DNA of 55,826 bases from an uncultured SAR86 cluster bacterium (GCA_902632555.1 CACPCZ010000007.1:1-55826), one strand, 5' to 3'; positions 38,430-47,747 are shown, numbered from the stretch's first letter. A program made the numbers and translations. The notes: generated by a model not told the origin, from the letters alone.

Positions 38430-38457
38430 TATTGGAGATTAAAATTTTTAATTCAAG
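38430..38457 (-). promoter_or_regulatory. Sigma-32-like heat-shock promoter of htpG
   Basis: On the minus strand, -35 CTTGAAT (38451-38457), a 13-base spacer, then CTCCAATA (38430-38437), a five-of-seven match to the CCCCATNT consensus. The leader would be about 15 bases. Confidence 0.55.
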
Positions 38458-38465
38458 TAGTAATG

Positions 38466-38873
38466 TTAAAGAGTGGTAACCCTAAAAATTTGTACTATTG
38501 CGATAATCATTATTATTAAGGTATTAAAAACACTTAAATTATGAAGCCACTTAAATAACTTTTCCCATCCTCTGTCTCTAGCACTATTTGTAATCGGAAT
38601 TATCATAAACCCAATTAATGCAAATATTGCCGCTGTCAATGCAAGATAGACATCAAAGTCTTTGAAAAATAAAAATGAAATTAATAAGGCTATAAGAATT
38701 ATTAAAAATAATAATAAATAGTACCGAGGAAAAATCTTCCTAAGAAATTTAGAAGCGCTTTGATGATCTAAAACCTTGAAAACTACAGGTGCTGTTAATA
38801 AGACTTGAGTAAAAATTATACCCAGTACTAATGAATAGCACAGAATTAGCAGAGTCAGGATCATTGTATTCAT
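38466..38873 (-). CDS. DUF4149/TMEM205-like membrane protein
   Basis: 135 residues with four hydrophobic segments. The pattern of a TM1 ending TAPVVF, then FLRKIFPRYYLLL, and the late WEKLFKWLHNLSVFNTL fits the DUF4149 family. Function is unknown. It starts eight bases after tRNA-Asp and may be transcribed with it. Confidence 0.7.
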   Translation of the reverse strand: MNTMILTLLILCYSLVLGIIFTQVLLTAPVVFKVLDHQSASKFLRKIFPRYYLLLFLIILIALLISFLFFKDFDVYLALTAAIFALIGFMIIPITNSARDRGWEKLFKWLHNLSVFNTLIIMIIAIVQIFRVTTL

Positions 38874-38881
38874 AACATATA

Positions 38882-38956
38882 TGGCGGTCCGACGGGGAAT
38901 CGAACCCCGAACGCCGCCGTGACAGGGCGGAATTATAACCGTTTAACTACCGGACC
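38882..38956 (-). tRNA. tRNA-Asp (GTC)
   Basis: Cloverleaf with anticodon loop CTGTCAC, acceptor GGTCCGG/TCGGACC, discriminator G and encoded CCA. It follows tRNA-Val by 47 bases. Confidence 0.97.
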
Positions 38957-39003
38957 ACATTTTAGATTGCATATTATATATAAAATTTAAAACTGCAACC
39001 TTA

Positions 39004-39080
39004 TGGTGGGTGATGACAGGTTCGAACTGCCGACCCTCTCGGTGTAAACGAGATGCTCTACCAAACTGAGCTAATCACCC
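39004..39080 (-). tRNA. tRNA-Val (TAC)
   Basis: 77-base cloverleaf with anticodon loop TTTACAC, acceptor GGGTGAT/ATCACCC, discriminator A and encoded CCA. Confidence 0.97.
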
Positions 39081-39107
39081 TTTTCTCTTAATATTTAATC
39101 AAGGTTG

Positions 39108-39126
39108 CTAATAATACTATTATTAG
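39108..39126. repeat. Perfect 9+1+9 AT-rich palindrome
   Basis: CTAATAATA (39108-39116) and TATTATTAG (39118-39126) around one C, in the 63-base gap between tRNA-Val and the DMT exporter gene. On the minus strand the T8 run precedes the hairpin rather than following it, so it is not a normal terminator of the exporter gene. Confidence 0.6.
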
Positions 39127-39143
39127 AAAAAAAATAATATGCT

Positions 39144-40043
39144 TTATTGGCTATGTTTTGCCTCGGTGCCAGCAATGTTTAATCTTGCTAAATAAATACC
39201 AAACATTGTTAATACAACAAAAATTATCTGCATGAAATTAAGAATTTCATTAAACAAGAAAACTGCGAGTATCGTCGCTGTTAAAGGTTGCATTAATAGC
39301 CCTATTGATCCATCAGATGCAGGAATTTTTCCAATTCCATGAGTTATAAAGTATTGGCCACCAACTTGACATAAAATTGCCAATGAAAATAGGTTGATCC
39401 ACTCAAATGAAGATTCTGGAATAAAATTGCCGCCTTGGAGCAACATTGGTATTAAAGAAAATATACAACAAAAAAAAGTTGTGTAAAAAATAATATTTAA
39501 TGAGTCCTCATTACCTAGTTTTGAAATTACCAACAAATAAATCCCATAAAAAAGTGCAGCAATTAGACACAAAATATCTCCTAAAATCTTTCCGTTCATA
39601 TAATTATTAGAAAAGTAAACTAATCCAATTATTCCAACATAAGTAATGAAAAATGAACTTGCAAAACCTTTTGACGGTTTTTCACTGTAGATAAAATATG
39701 CCAGTATTGCTACAAATATAGGAGCTGAATTAACAATAATCGTAGCATTAGAAACTGAAGTAATATTCATACTAAAGTGCCATAAAGTTAGATCAGTTGT
39801 AAAAGCAAGTGATGCTAATGAAGAATAAAAAATTGTTTTTTTATTTTTAACTGAAAACTTAAAAGTTTTATTCAGCTTAAAATTTAGTATTAATAAAAAT
39901 GGGATTGCAAGAAACATTCTATAAAAAGATATTGCTGTTGGCGTGAGAGCGCTCCACTTAACAAATATTGGTGCAAAGCCAATAAGCGTTGCTCCGAGTG
40001 CAAGTATAAGAAAATAATTTGTTCGCTGAAAATTAGTTTTCAT
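39144..40043 (-). CDS. DMT-superfamily transporter (two EamA domains)
   Basis: 299 residues, about ten hydrophobic segments in two homologous EamA halves. GFAPIFVKWSALTPTAISFYRM at the N-terminus and QPLTATILAVFLFNE in the second half are typical of the RhaT/YdcZ-like export carriers. Such carriers export amino acids or small metabolites. The substrate is unknown. Divergent from xseA with a 17-base gap. Confidence 0.88.
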   Translation of the reverse strand: MKTNFQRTNYFLILALGATLIGFAPIFVKWSALTPTAISFYRMFLAIPFLLILNFKLNKTFKFSVKNKKTIFYSSLASLAFTTDLTLWHFSMNITSVSNATIIVNSAPIFVAILAYFIYSEKPSKGFASSFFITYVGIIGLVYFSNNYMNGKILGDILCLIAALFYGIYLLVISKLGNEDSLNIIFYTTFFCCIFSLIPMLLQGGNFIPESSFEWINLFSLAILCQVGGQYFITHGIGKIPASDGSIGLLMQPLTATILAVFLFNEILNFMQIIFVVLTMFGIYLARLNIAGTEAKHSQ

Positions 40044-40060
40044 AAAGTTATACTTTGTAA

Positions 40061-41425
40061 ATGCAAAACGACATTGTAAGTCAGAATGAAGAAATAATCT
40101 CAGTAGGAGAATTAAACAGATCTGCCAAATATTTGCTCGAAAATAATTTCAATAATATTTCTGTGTTAGGCGAAATATCTAATCTAGCAAGACCAAGTTC
40201 TGGACACATATACTTCACACTCAAAGATGAAGGTGGAGCAATAAGATGTGCGATGTTTAAAAATCAAAATCTTAAATTAAACTTTTCTCCTGAAAATGGA
40301 GATCAGTGTGTTTTAAAAGGACAGGTTAGTCTTTATGCACCACGTGGTGATTACCAGTTGATTGTAAAAAGTATACAGCCTGCAGGAGCAGGAAATTTAA
40401 TGCAAAAATTTGAGGCCCTTAAAAAGAGTCTTGATGAAGAGGGTTTATTTAGTTTAGATAAAAAAACTGAAATACCTGAATCACCAAAACACATTGGAGT
40501 TATTACATCATTATCTACTGCGGCTTTGCAGGATATAATCTCTACTGTTGAGAGGAGAGCTCCATCTACTCAAATCTCGATAAGTGATGCGTCTGTGCAG
40601 GGAGATAATGCACATGTCACAATCATTAAAGCTATGGAGCGTATTCTTAAGTTCAATAAGAATACAAAATCTGATCCGATCGATCTCGTGGTATTTGCCA
40701 GAGGAGGAGGATCAATCGAGGATTTATGGTGTTTTAATAATGAAGAGCTTGCTAGAGAAATATTTAACTACCCTATCCCAACAATATCTGGCGTTGGACA
40801 TGAAATTGACTTTACAATTTGCGATTTTGTATCTGATTTAAGAATGCCAACCCCAACCGCTGCAGCAGAATTAATTACAGAGTTTAATTATCAACTTCAA
40901 GATAAATTTACAGACTATAAAAGAAGCATAAATCGGATTATTTATAAAAAAATTGAGAGCTTTTATAATTATTTAGTTAAGCATGAATCAAGATTAAAAA
41001 ATCCTCTCACTAAAGTAAGAGAAATTTCTCAAAGCATTGATAATGTTGATATTAGACTTCAACAAAGTCAGAAATTTATTATTGCAAATTATAAAAATAA
41101 AATTAAATTATTATTAAGTGATATAAATAATTTGAATCCAGAAAAAAAGCTGTCTGATTTAAATAAAAAAGTAGATTTATTTAATGAGCTTTTGCAAAGA
41201 GGAATTTCTTTGAGTCAAAGAAATTTTACAAATCAACTTACAAAATTTAAAAGGAATTTAGAAATCTTAAGTCCTTTATCAATTCTTGATAGAGGTTATG
41301 CAATTGTTACAAATAAAAATGGTAAAGCCATTAAAAGTTTTAAAGAGGTGACTAAAGATGAGCTTTTGAGAACGAGGCTCAGCCAAGGATCAATTGATGT
41401 AAGTGTTCAAGATACTAATGAATAA
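40061..41425 (+). CDS. xseA: Exodeoxyribonuclease VII large subunit
   Basis: 454 residues. N-terminal OB-fold (about 13-110; SVLGEISNLARPSSGHIYFTLKD), catalytic core with ARGGGSIEDLWCFNNEELAREI, ISGVGHEIDFTICD and RMPTPTAAAE, and a coiled-coil C-terminal arm. It degrades single-stranded DNA in mismatch repair. xseB, the small subunit, is not next to it. Its end overlaps the M23 peptidase gene by eight bases. Confidence 0.96.
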   Translation: MQNDIVSQNEEIISVGELNRSAKYLLENNFNNISVLGEISNLARPSSGHIYFTLKDEGGAIRCAMFKNQNLKLNFSPENGDQCVLKGQVSLYAPRGDYQLIVKSIQPAGAGNLMQKFEALKKSLDEEGLFSLDKKTEIPESPKHIGVITSLSTAALQDIISTVERRAPSTQISISDASVQGDNAHVTIIKAMERILKFNKNTKSDPIDLVVFARGGGSIEDLWCFNNEELAREIFNYPIPTISGVGHEIDFTICDFVSDLRMPTPTAAAELITEFNYQLQDKFTDYKRSINRIIYKKIESFYNYLVKHESRLKNPLTKVREISQSIDNVDIRLQQSQKFIIANYKNKIKLLLSDINNLNPEKKLSDLNKKVDLFNELLQRGISLSQRNFTNQLTKFKRNLEILSPLSILDRGYAIVTNKNGKAIKSFKEVTKDELLRTRLSQGSIDVSVQDTNE

Positions 41426-42200
41426 ATTCTTTTTAGGAATAAGTTTAATTACTTTGCTCTGTGTTGAAGTCATAGCTGAGTCTATAGGACAACCTGGAGA
41501 AATATTTCCTGTTATGGTTGAAAATAAGAGTACAGATAACCATATGGGTTTAGTCGAAATAAACGGAAGCTTCTATAAACTTGTTCCTCTCTCATTCTCA
41601 AAACAAGGACAACACATTGTTTTTAATGACACAAGAATATTTGTCCAAGCTCAGGATTTTGGAGAATCAAGAATTACAATTACTAATAATGCTCTTGTAA
41701 ATTTAAGTGATCATGATAGAGAGAGAACAATTAAAGAATCAGCAATCATTCAAAGAGCTCTTCAATCGTATTCAAAGGAAATGTTGTCCTCATTTAATTT
41801 CGTTAATCCGGTTGAAGGTGTTATCTCAAGTCGATATGGTAAAAAAAGATTTATTAATGGGTCTCCCCGATCACCTCACTTAGCACTCGACATAGCAGCG
41901 CCTGAGGGAACAAAAATAATTTCACCTGAGAATGGAAAAGTAATTTTAATTGGTGATTTTTTCTATTCAGGGAAATATTTGATCATTGATCATGGATATG
42001 GGTTATTAAGCTCGTATAGTCACATGTCGAAAGTTTCTGTTTCAAAAAATGATATTGTGATAAAAGGACAAAAGATCGGAGAAGTTGGTTCAACAGGAAG
42101 AGTAACAGGGCCTCATCTGCATTGGACCGTTTATTATGAAAATGTAAGAATTAATCCTGAGTCTTTGCTCAAAGAAAATTACTTAGAAAGTCTCCTTTAA
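41418..42200 (+). CDS. Exported M23 metallopeptidase (LytM domain)
   Basis: 260 residues from the ATG at 41418 inside the xseA end; an upstream GTG would add five residues. Signal peptide about 1-20. The LytM zinc site is intact: H154 and D158 (HLALD), H202 (SYSHMS) and H233/H235 (GPHLHW), so it should be an active peptidoglycan endopeptidase rather than an EnvC/NlpD-type activator. The N-terminal 25-120 region resembles the beta-rich M23 N-terminal domain. Pairing with xseA is common in gammaproteobacteria. Confidence 0.9.
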   Translation: MNKFFLGISLITLLCVEVIAESIGQPGEIFPVMVENKSTDNHMGLVEINGSFYKLVPLSFSKQGQHIVFNDTRIFVQAQDFGESRITITNNALVNLSDHDRERTIKESAIIQRALQSYSKEMLSSFNFVNPVEGVISSRYGKKRFINGSPRSPHLALDIAAPEGTKIISPENGKVILIGDFFYSGKYLIIDHGYGLLSSYSHMSKVSVSKNDIVIKGQKIGEVGSTGRVTGPHLHWTVYYENVRINPESLLKENYLESLL

Positions 42201-42635
42201 CTCAGAAAAAATCTTATTCAAATCCTCTTTTGTTTGCGGTCTAAATAGCGACGAAGTAATTTCACCATTTGGATTTATAAAAAAAGTTGCGGGAACGGCC
42301 GGTGGTGTTGGAATACCCCAGATGTCTCTTGGATGGGAAATTAATGACGGCACGTTAATATTAAATTTTTTTGCAATTGGTTTTAGATCATCAACTTCAA
42401 GTTGATCAAAATTAAAGGTATAAACTATTAAATCCTCATTTTCTTGAGCAAATTCATTTAGCTCTGGAATTTCCTTTATACATGGAGCACACCAGTCAGC
42501 CCAGTAGTTAATAACTATCCAATTACCGTTTAGATCACTGATATTAGTATTCGAACCATTGAATACTTCAATATCATTTTTTTGACAACTTAAAACAGCC
42601 AATAAACATAAAAGTTGTATAATCTTATTTTTCAT
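42183..42635 (-). CDS. TlpA-like thioredoxin-fold lipoprotein
   Basis: 150 residues from the ATG at 42633-42635. Lipobox LAVLSC (C17), thioredoxin fold with active site WCAPC (C49, C52) and cis-proline segment AVPATFF. It is probably a membrane-anchored reductant for periplasmic disulfides or cytochrome c assembly. Convergent with an 18-base overlap with the M23 gene, and divergent from wrbA with 36 bases between starts. Confidence 0.9.
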   Translation of the reverse strand: MKNKIIQLLCLLAVLSCQKNDIEVFNGSNTNISDLNGNWIVINYWADWCAPCIKEIPELNEFAQENEDLIVYTFNFDQLEVDDLKPIAKKFNINVPSLISHPRDIWGIPTPPAVPATFFINPNGEITSSLFRPQTKEDLNKIFSELKETF

Positions 42636-42671
42636 CGCGTACATAATATAAAGATTATTACAAAAGTAAAT

Positions 42672-43268
42672 ATGGAAAAGAATTTTTTATTAATATTGTT
42701 CTATTCTGCCTCAGGTTCAGTAAGGCACTTGGCTCATGCAATTGCTGATGGTGCTGAAGAAACCGGAATGAATATTAAAATAAGGACAGTTCCAAAGGTG
42801 TCAGCAAATTCAGAAAAAACAGAATCAGCTGTACCAGAAAAAGATGAAATATATTGTTCTAAAGATGATTTGATTAATTGCAGTGCAATTGCGATCGGAT
42901 CTCCAACTAGATTTGGATCAATGGCTGCTCCGTTAAAACATTTTCTGGATTCCACTGGAGATCTTTGGGCTACTAATGCTCTAGAAAATAAGCCAGGGAT
43001 TGCTTTCACATCTACAGGATCAATGCATGGCGGTCAAGAGGTGACTTTATTTAATATCATTACTTATATGCTTCACCATGGAATGATAATTTTAGGATCA
43101 CCATATTCTTTCTCAGAATTAAATAAATCTAAATCAGGTGGAACACCATACGGACCATCTCATGTTGAAAGTTTTAATTCGTCAAATGAATTAACTAACG
43201 ATGAGTATGAAATAGCAAAGAAATCAGGCGCTAGGCTTGCAAATTTAATAAGCAAAATTAATGCTTAG
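42672..43268 (+). CDS. wrbA: NAD(P)H:quinone oxidoreductase, WrbA family
   Basis: 198 residues from the ATG at 42672; an upstream start at 42615 would overlap the divergent lipoprotein gene. Flavodoxin-like fold. FMN phosphate loop YSASGSVRHLA at about 10-20, GSPTRFGSMAAPLKHFLD, and FTSTGSMHGGQE near the flavin ring match WrbA. It performs two-electron reduction of quinones and limits oxidative stress. It overlaps the DUF2069 gene by eight bases; wrbA-DUF2069 pairing is typical of gammaproteobacteria. Confidence 0.93.
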   Translation: MEKNFLLILFYSASGSVRHLAHAIADGAEETGMNIKIRTVPKVSANSEKTESAVPEKDEIYCSKDDLINCSAIAIGSPTRFGSMAAPLKHFLDSTGDLWATNALENKPGIAFTSTGSMHGGQEVTLFNIITYMLHHGMIILGSPYSFSELNKSKSGGTPYGPSHVESFNSSNELTNDEYEIAKKSGARLANLISKINA

Positions 43269-43593
43269 CATTAAAAACTACAATTTAATAACAAATATTC
43301 TTTTTATAGCTCTTTTTGTTCTGAAAGGCTTAAATATATTAATTGATAGAATTGAAATATCGTTATTTGTATTTTGGTCTTTACCTTTAATTATTTTTTA
43401 TTTTTATTTAGTAAGACTTCGTGTAAAAGCATATCAGTGGTTTTGTTTTGTTTTGTTAATTTATTTTTTATTTGCCTCTGTGAGAGTTTTTGGAACAACT
43501 CCATTTTGGATAGATATTTTTGAGTTTATATGTGTATGTTTATTATTTATACATATAATGTATGGACCAAAAACTATTAATAAATTGAACTAA
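43261..43593 (+). CDS. DUF2069 membrane protein
   Basis: 110 residues with four hydrophobic segments and little else. Length, topology and the position directly behind wrbA match DUF2069. Function is unknown. Confidence 0.8.
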   Translation: MLSIKNYNLITNILFIALFVLKGLNILIDRIEISLFVFWSLPLIIFYFYLVRLRVKAYQWFCFVLLIYFLFASVRVFGTTPFWIDIFEFICVCLLFIHIMYGPKTINKLN

Positions 43594-43599
43594 AATCAT

Positions 43600-43628
43600 T
43601 TTACATAGTCATCTATATAGAATATTAT
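43600..43628 (+). promoter_or_regulatory. Sigma-70 promoter of sppA
   Basis: -35 TTTACA (43600-43605), 17-base spacer, -10 TATTAT (43623-43628). GGAG follows at 43641-43644, about nine bases before the ATG. Confidence 0.65.
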
Positions 43629-43652
43629 CAGAACCTTTTGGAGATAACATAA

Positions 43653-45488
43653 ATGAGTAAAGCAAAATCACTTTGGTCCACAGCTGATTCTTTTTTAACA
43701 AAAACAAGAAAATTTTTTCTTAATGCTGTAACCGTGTTGCTTTTAATATTAGTAACTATTTCTATATTTGGAATATTTGGCTCATTTTTCACAGAGGAAG
43801 AAAAAATTAATCCAGATGGAAAGGTGCTTTGGTTTAAGCCTATTGGTGTTGTGGTAGACAATGCCATTGATGCATCACCATCTATTGAGGATTTTCTATC
43901 GAATAACTCAGTTACGCAGCATGAAATAGATGATTTATTAGAAGTACTTAACCATGCTGCAAATGATGAAAATTTAGAAGCAATATATGTCAATGTTTCT
44001 GAACTTGGTATGTATTATGCAACTGCTTTTCAAATTGCAAACGCTGTAAAAAATATCAAAGATAATGGAAAAAGAGTAATAGCTTATGCTGAAAATTATG
44101 GAAATAACTCGTATCTCATAAGTTCACAAGCAAGTGATGTAATGATTAATAATTATGGTTCAGTAGCGGCTTTTGGTTTTGCTAGAAAAAGAGAATACTA
44201 CAAAGATCTCTACAAAAATATAAAACTAAACTATAACGTATTTGTTGCAGGAGATTTTAAAAGTGGTCCTGAACCATTTACAAGAACATCGATGTCAGAT
44301 GAAGACAAGCTTGCATGGAATGAGTTTGCAAATCCTTTATGGAAAAAAATGACTAGCATGATTGAATCCAGTAGAAATTTAAAAGAAGGCACCATGCAAG
44401 ATTATGGTAATAATTTTTGGGAAATGTCAGTTTCAAATCCAGAAAGAGCTCAAATAGCACTTGAAATGGGTCTTGTAGACAAGATAGTTACAAGAGAGGA
44501 TTTAAGACACTGGATGTTTGAAGAATTCCCAAATGAAAAAGGTGATAAAAATCGTTTTCCAGATTCAATTTCAATATACGATTATCTTTCCTTAATTGAA
44601 GAGGAAGAAAATGATTCAAAAAATAAAATTGCAGTTGTAAATGTCGAGGGTGCAATTACAACCGGTGAAGCAACATACAACGTAGCTGGTTCGGATACTA
44701 TTGTTAGGAATATTAGGAATGCCATTAAAGATGAGGATGTAAAAGCTCTAGTCTTAAGGGTGAATAGTCCAGGCGGAAGTGTATGGGCAAGTGAACTCAT
44801 CACAAATGCTTTAAACGAATTTAAAGAGACTGATAGACCTATAATTTCTTCAATGGGAGATATTGCTGCATCTGGTGGTGTCTGGGTAACAACTTTATCT
44901 GACGAAATTTGGGCCAGACCAGAAACATTGACTGGTTCAATAGGTGTATACGGTCTTGTGCCAACTCTGGACGGAATATATGATTGGGCAGGTATTCAGG
45001 TTGATGGTACTAGCAGCACAAAAGCAGCCGAATGGGATAATAGACTCCCAATGCCGGATTATGTATCAAATTCTATACAAGCTAGCATTGATAATAGCTA
45101 TGATAAGTTTGTTTCTAAGGTTTCTGAAAATAGATCAATGCCATACAAAGAAATTCTCGCTGTTGCTGGTGGAAGAATATGGTCTGGTGAAAAGGCACTT
45201 GAACTAGGCTTAATCGATAAGATCGGTGATATAGATGACGCAATTCAATCTGCAGCTAGTCTAGCTGAAATTGATGATTTCAAAGTAATACAATATTCAA
45301 AGGCTTTAGATCCTTTTGAAATATTTTTAGCAGAGCTGTTAGATAATCTCGATGTTAAATTAAATTTAAATAAAAATTTGATAAAGATTTATGAAGTGTT
45401 TAACTCAGATTACCTCTTCATAGATAAAGACAAAGACATAAATATTGCGAGTTATTGCTTTCAGTGTGAGTTCTTTGAGGTTAAGTAA
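43653..45488 (+). CDS. sppA: Signal peptide peptidase SppA, long (67 kDa) type
   Basis: 611 residues. One N-terminal membrane helix (about 22-44) and two tandem protease-IV domains. The catalytic dyad is split between them: K203 (GDFKSGPEPF) in the first and S407 (MGDIAASGGVW) in the second, as in E. coli. It digests leftover signal peptides in the membrane. Convergent with hda with an eight-base overlap. Confidence 0.95.
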   Translation: MSKAKSLWSTADSFLTKTRKFFLNAVTVLLLILVTISIFGIFGSFFTEEEKINPDGKVLWFKPIGVVVDNAIDASPSIEDFLSNNSVTQHEIDDLLEVLNHAANDENLEAIYVNVSELGMYYATAFQIANAVKNIKDNGKRVIAYAENYGNNSYLISSQASDVMINNYGSVAAFGFARKREYYKDLYKNIKLNYNVFVAGDFKSGPEPFTRTSMSDEDKLAWNEFANPLWKKMTSMIESSRNLKEGTMQDYGNNFWEMSVSNPERAQIALEMGLVDKIVTREDLRHWMFEEFPNEKGDKNRFPDSISIYDYLSLIEEEENDSKNKIAVVNVEGAITTGEATYNVAGSDTIVRNIRNAIKDEDVKALVLRVNSPGGSVWASELITNALNEFKETDRPIISSMGDIAASGGVWVTTLSDEIWARPETLTGSIGVYGLVPTLDGIYDWAGIQVDGTSSTKAAEWDNRLPMPDYVSNSIQASIDNSYDKFVSKVSENRSMPYKEILAVAGGRIWSGEKALELGLIDKIGDIDDAIQSAASLAEIDDFKVIQYSKALDPFEIFLAELLDNLDVKLNLNKNLIKIYEVFNSDYLFIDKDKDINIASYCFQCEFFEVK

Positions 45489-46158
45489 GTTCTTTTATCA
45501 AAGGAATCGTGATTTTTCTTTTTTTTTCTAAAGATAATGCATCTAGTTTATTTAATATTTTTACTAAATTAGAAATACTTCTTTCAGAGTAAGTCATTAA
45601 GTAGCTTAGCTCTCTGTCACCCAGATTAATTGATCTATGATTTGAAATTTGAATTAAGGCTCTTGAAATATTTTCACTTCTTATTGGAAAAACTTCTATT
45701 TGATCAATTTTTTTAATTCTCGATTCAAGATCTTTAAGAGTGAACTTAACATCGGATATATTATTTGATGAACTAAAAACTAATCTGCATCCTGAAATCA
45801 AACAATTATTAATTAAATTAAAAATAGCAAGCTCCCAACTACGTAAGTTTTGAATAGAATCTAAGTCATCTATGCATATCAAGTCCATGTTTTCGATAGA
45901 ATCTAGAATTGCGGTATCTAGAGAGCTTGCTTCGATTAAAGGTATGTATAAACTGGTCTTGCCCTCTTCGGCATATTTATTGCACAACGATTGCAGCAAA
46001 TATGTTTTGCCAGTTTTATTTATTCCATAAATAAAAATATCATCATTTTCTTGAAGTATTTTTTTTAATTTAAAATTTGGATCGTCAAAATAATACTCAT
46101 TAAAATTTGATTTGTTGGATTTACTCCATGGAAAAGTTAATTGTTTTGGATTATTCAT
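45481..46158 (-). CDS. hda: DnaA-inactivating protein Hda
   Basis: 225 residues. Clamp-binding motif QLTFPW at 6-11, AAA+ domain with Walker A GINKTGKT (45-52) and Walker B LICIDDLDSI. It joins the beta clamp to stimulate ATP hydrolysis by DnaA and prevent over-initiation. The preserved clamp motif separates it from DnaA fragments. It overlaps the pgsA end by eight bases, in the order DUF2066-pgsA-hda. Confidence 0.92.
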   Translation of the reverse strand: MNNPKQLTFPWSKSNKSNFNEYYFDDPNFKLKKILQENDDIFIYGINKTGKTYLLQSLCNKYAEEGKTSLYIPLIEASSLDTAILDSIENMDLICIDDLDSIQNLRSWELAIFNLINNCLISGCRLVFSSSNNISDVKFTLKDLESRIKKIDQIEVFPIRSENISRALIQISNHRSINLGDRELSYLMTYSERSISNLVKILNKLDALSLEKKRKITIPLIKELT

Positions 46159-46702
46159 TATGATAATCCCTCAGATCTTTATACCAATTCAAGGTATAAA
46201 CAATTAGGCTTAACAATGTAACTGAAATTGTAATAATGTTTAACACATTAAAACTAATACTAAAATCAATAATTTCAGTTAAAAAGACAATTGAAATATA
46301 AATTATCTGTAGACTAGTTGTGAGCTTTCCTAGTAAGTTTGGTGAGGGTGTGTATGATTCTATCAAAGACATTTGCACCGCTGCTCCTACTAAAATTGCT
46401 ACATCTCTGCTAATTAGGATCACAAAAATATAAAAAGGTATGTATTCGTTGAGCCATAATATGAATACTGTGCCAGATAATAAAAGTTTATCCGCAACAG
46501 GATCTAGTATTTGACCTAAATCAGTTTGCCATCCCATCTTTCTTGCTAAAAAACCATCTAATGCATCTGTCAATGATGCAACAAGAAAAATAGCTATACT
46601 AATTTTAAAATTCCCTAAATAAATATTGTTTAAAATTGGATAAACGAGAGCTATTCGTATTATTGAAAGTAGATTTGGAATAAAAATAAAGTATTTAGTC
46701 AT
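46151..46702 (-). CDS. pgsA: CDP-alcohol phosphatidyltransferase, PgsA-like
   Basis: 183 residues with about five to six membrane helices. The full family signature is present: D46, D49-G50, A53-R54, G63, D67, D71. The best fit is CDP-diacylglycerol:glycerol-3-phosphate phosphatidyltransferase, the first committed step to phosphatidylglycerol. Assignment over other CDP-alcohol enzymes rests on length and motif context. It overlaps the DUF2066 gene by four bases. Confidence 0.87.
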   Translation of the reverse strand: MTKYFIFIPNLLSIIRIALVYPILNNIYLGNFKISIAIFLVASLTDALDGFLARKMGWQTDLGQILDPVADKLLLSGTVFILWLNEYIPFYIFVILISRDVAILVGAAVQMSLIESYTPSPNLLGKLTTSLQIIYISIVFLTEIIDFSISFNVLNIITISVTLLSLIVYTLNWYKDLRDYHNE

Positions 46703-47733
46703 TTTTTATATGCTAAATGTAAATACTCTTCATTAACAGAACTTTCCACAACATCAAAAAAACTATTTTCAGCAAACTGATTTTCAATTGTTTCAAAGTT
46801 GCCGAAAATATCTGCTGTATAGGAAATGTTATCAATCTCGAACATCTCAATCTTTAAATTGCCAATACCTATTAGGTTTTGGATGATGTTACGAGAGTCC
46901 TTATAGTTTTGAAGATTTCTAATATTATTAATTTTTAATTTAATACTATATTTATTCGATATATCTATGAGATTCTTTTCAAGCATGTTATTTATTTCAT
47001 TTTCAATATATTCATTAAAATCCTCGATAAATTCTTTGCTAAAACTTTCCTCAGCATATTGAAAATTAATATCGCCAGATAGTGACCAACTATTAAGTCC
47101 TGTTTTAGTTAAGTCAATCATTATTACTTTATCGGATGTATATTTTGAAGAAATATATTGCTTGGTATCTATTAATTTTTCATACCTTAATAAATTTATC
47201 CTATCATTAAGATCAAGTTCAGGTAGCTCCAAGAAAACTCCTCTAATATTAGAATAATCTTTAATAGTGTTTCTTATAAGCTCATTTAAATAGTTGTCAT
47301 CTTGGTGTGAACTCAGAAAATAAGGCAATGAATTGCCTGAATCTATTTTAATAATAATCAATAGAACTGGCCTTGAATTGCTTACAATTGGTATTTTTAA
47401 ATCTTCAAACTTTTCGATTAAAAGATTTTTATCAAAATTTACTTGTAGGAAGGTTTTATCATCGATGTTTTTTATGGAGTAACTTGTTATAAAATCTTTT
47501 CTTGCATTGCCTGCGTTAATAATCCTCCAAATATTTGACGGTGATGCACTTCCACTTAATCTATAGATCATGGTATTAAATGCATTATTGATAGATTTCT
47601 CTATCAGAGTAGAATCTTGAATTGGTTCATATATAACAAAAAGTTCTTTAAAGTTCTTTCCAAAGGATGGAATAGAAAAGATAATAAGAAATATTAAAAA
47701 ATATTTAGTATTTTTAAAATTAATGATATCCAT
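46699..47733 (-). CDS. DUF2066 exported protein
   Basis: 344 residues from the ATG at 47731-47733 (AGGA just upstream). A TTG further out would run into purM and is less likely. N-terminal hydrophobic signal (about 9-25), then no known catalytic motif. The pattern IEKSINNAFNTMIYRLSGS and the place between purM and pgsA/hda fit DUF2066, a family of unknown role in gammaproteobacteria. Only 14 bases separate it from the divergent purM. Confidence 0.75.
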   Translation of the reverse strand: MDIINFKNTKYFLIFLIIFSIPSFGKNFKELFVIYEPIQDSTLIEKSINNAFNTMIYRLSGSASPSNIWRIINAGNARKDFITSYSIKNIDDKTFLQVNFDKNLLIEKFEDLKIPIVSNSRPVLLIIIKIDSGNSLPYFLSSHQDDNYLNELIRNTIKDYSNIRGVFLELPELDLNDRINLLRYEKLIDTKQYISSKYTSDKVIMIDLTKTGLNSWSLSGDINFQYAEESFSKEFIEDFNEYIENEINNMLEKNLIDISNKYSIKLKINNIRNLQNYKDSRNIIQNLIGIGNLKIEMFEIDNISYTADIFGNFETIENQFAENSFFDVVESSVNEEYLHLAYKK

Positions 47734-47747
47734 ATCCTGTATTTTAA

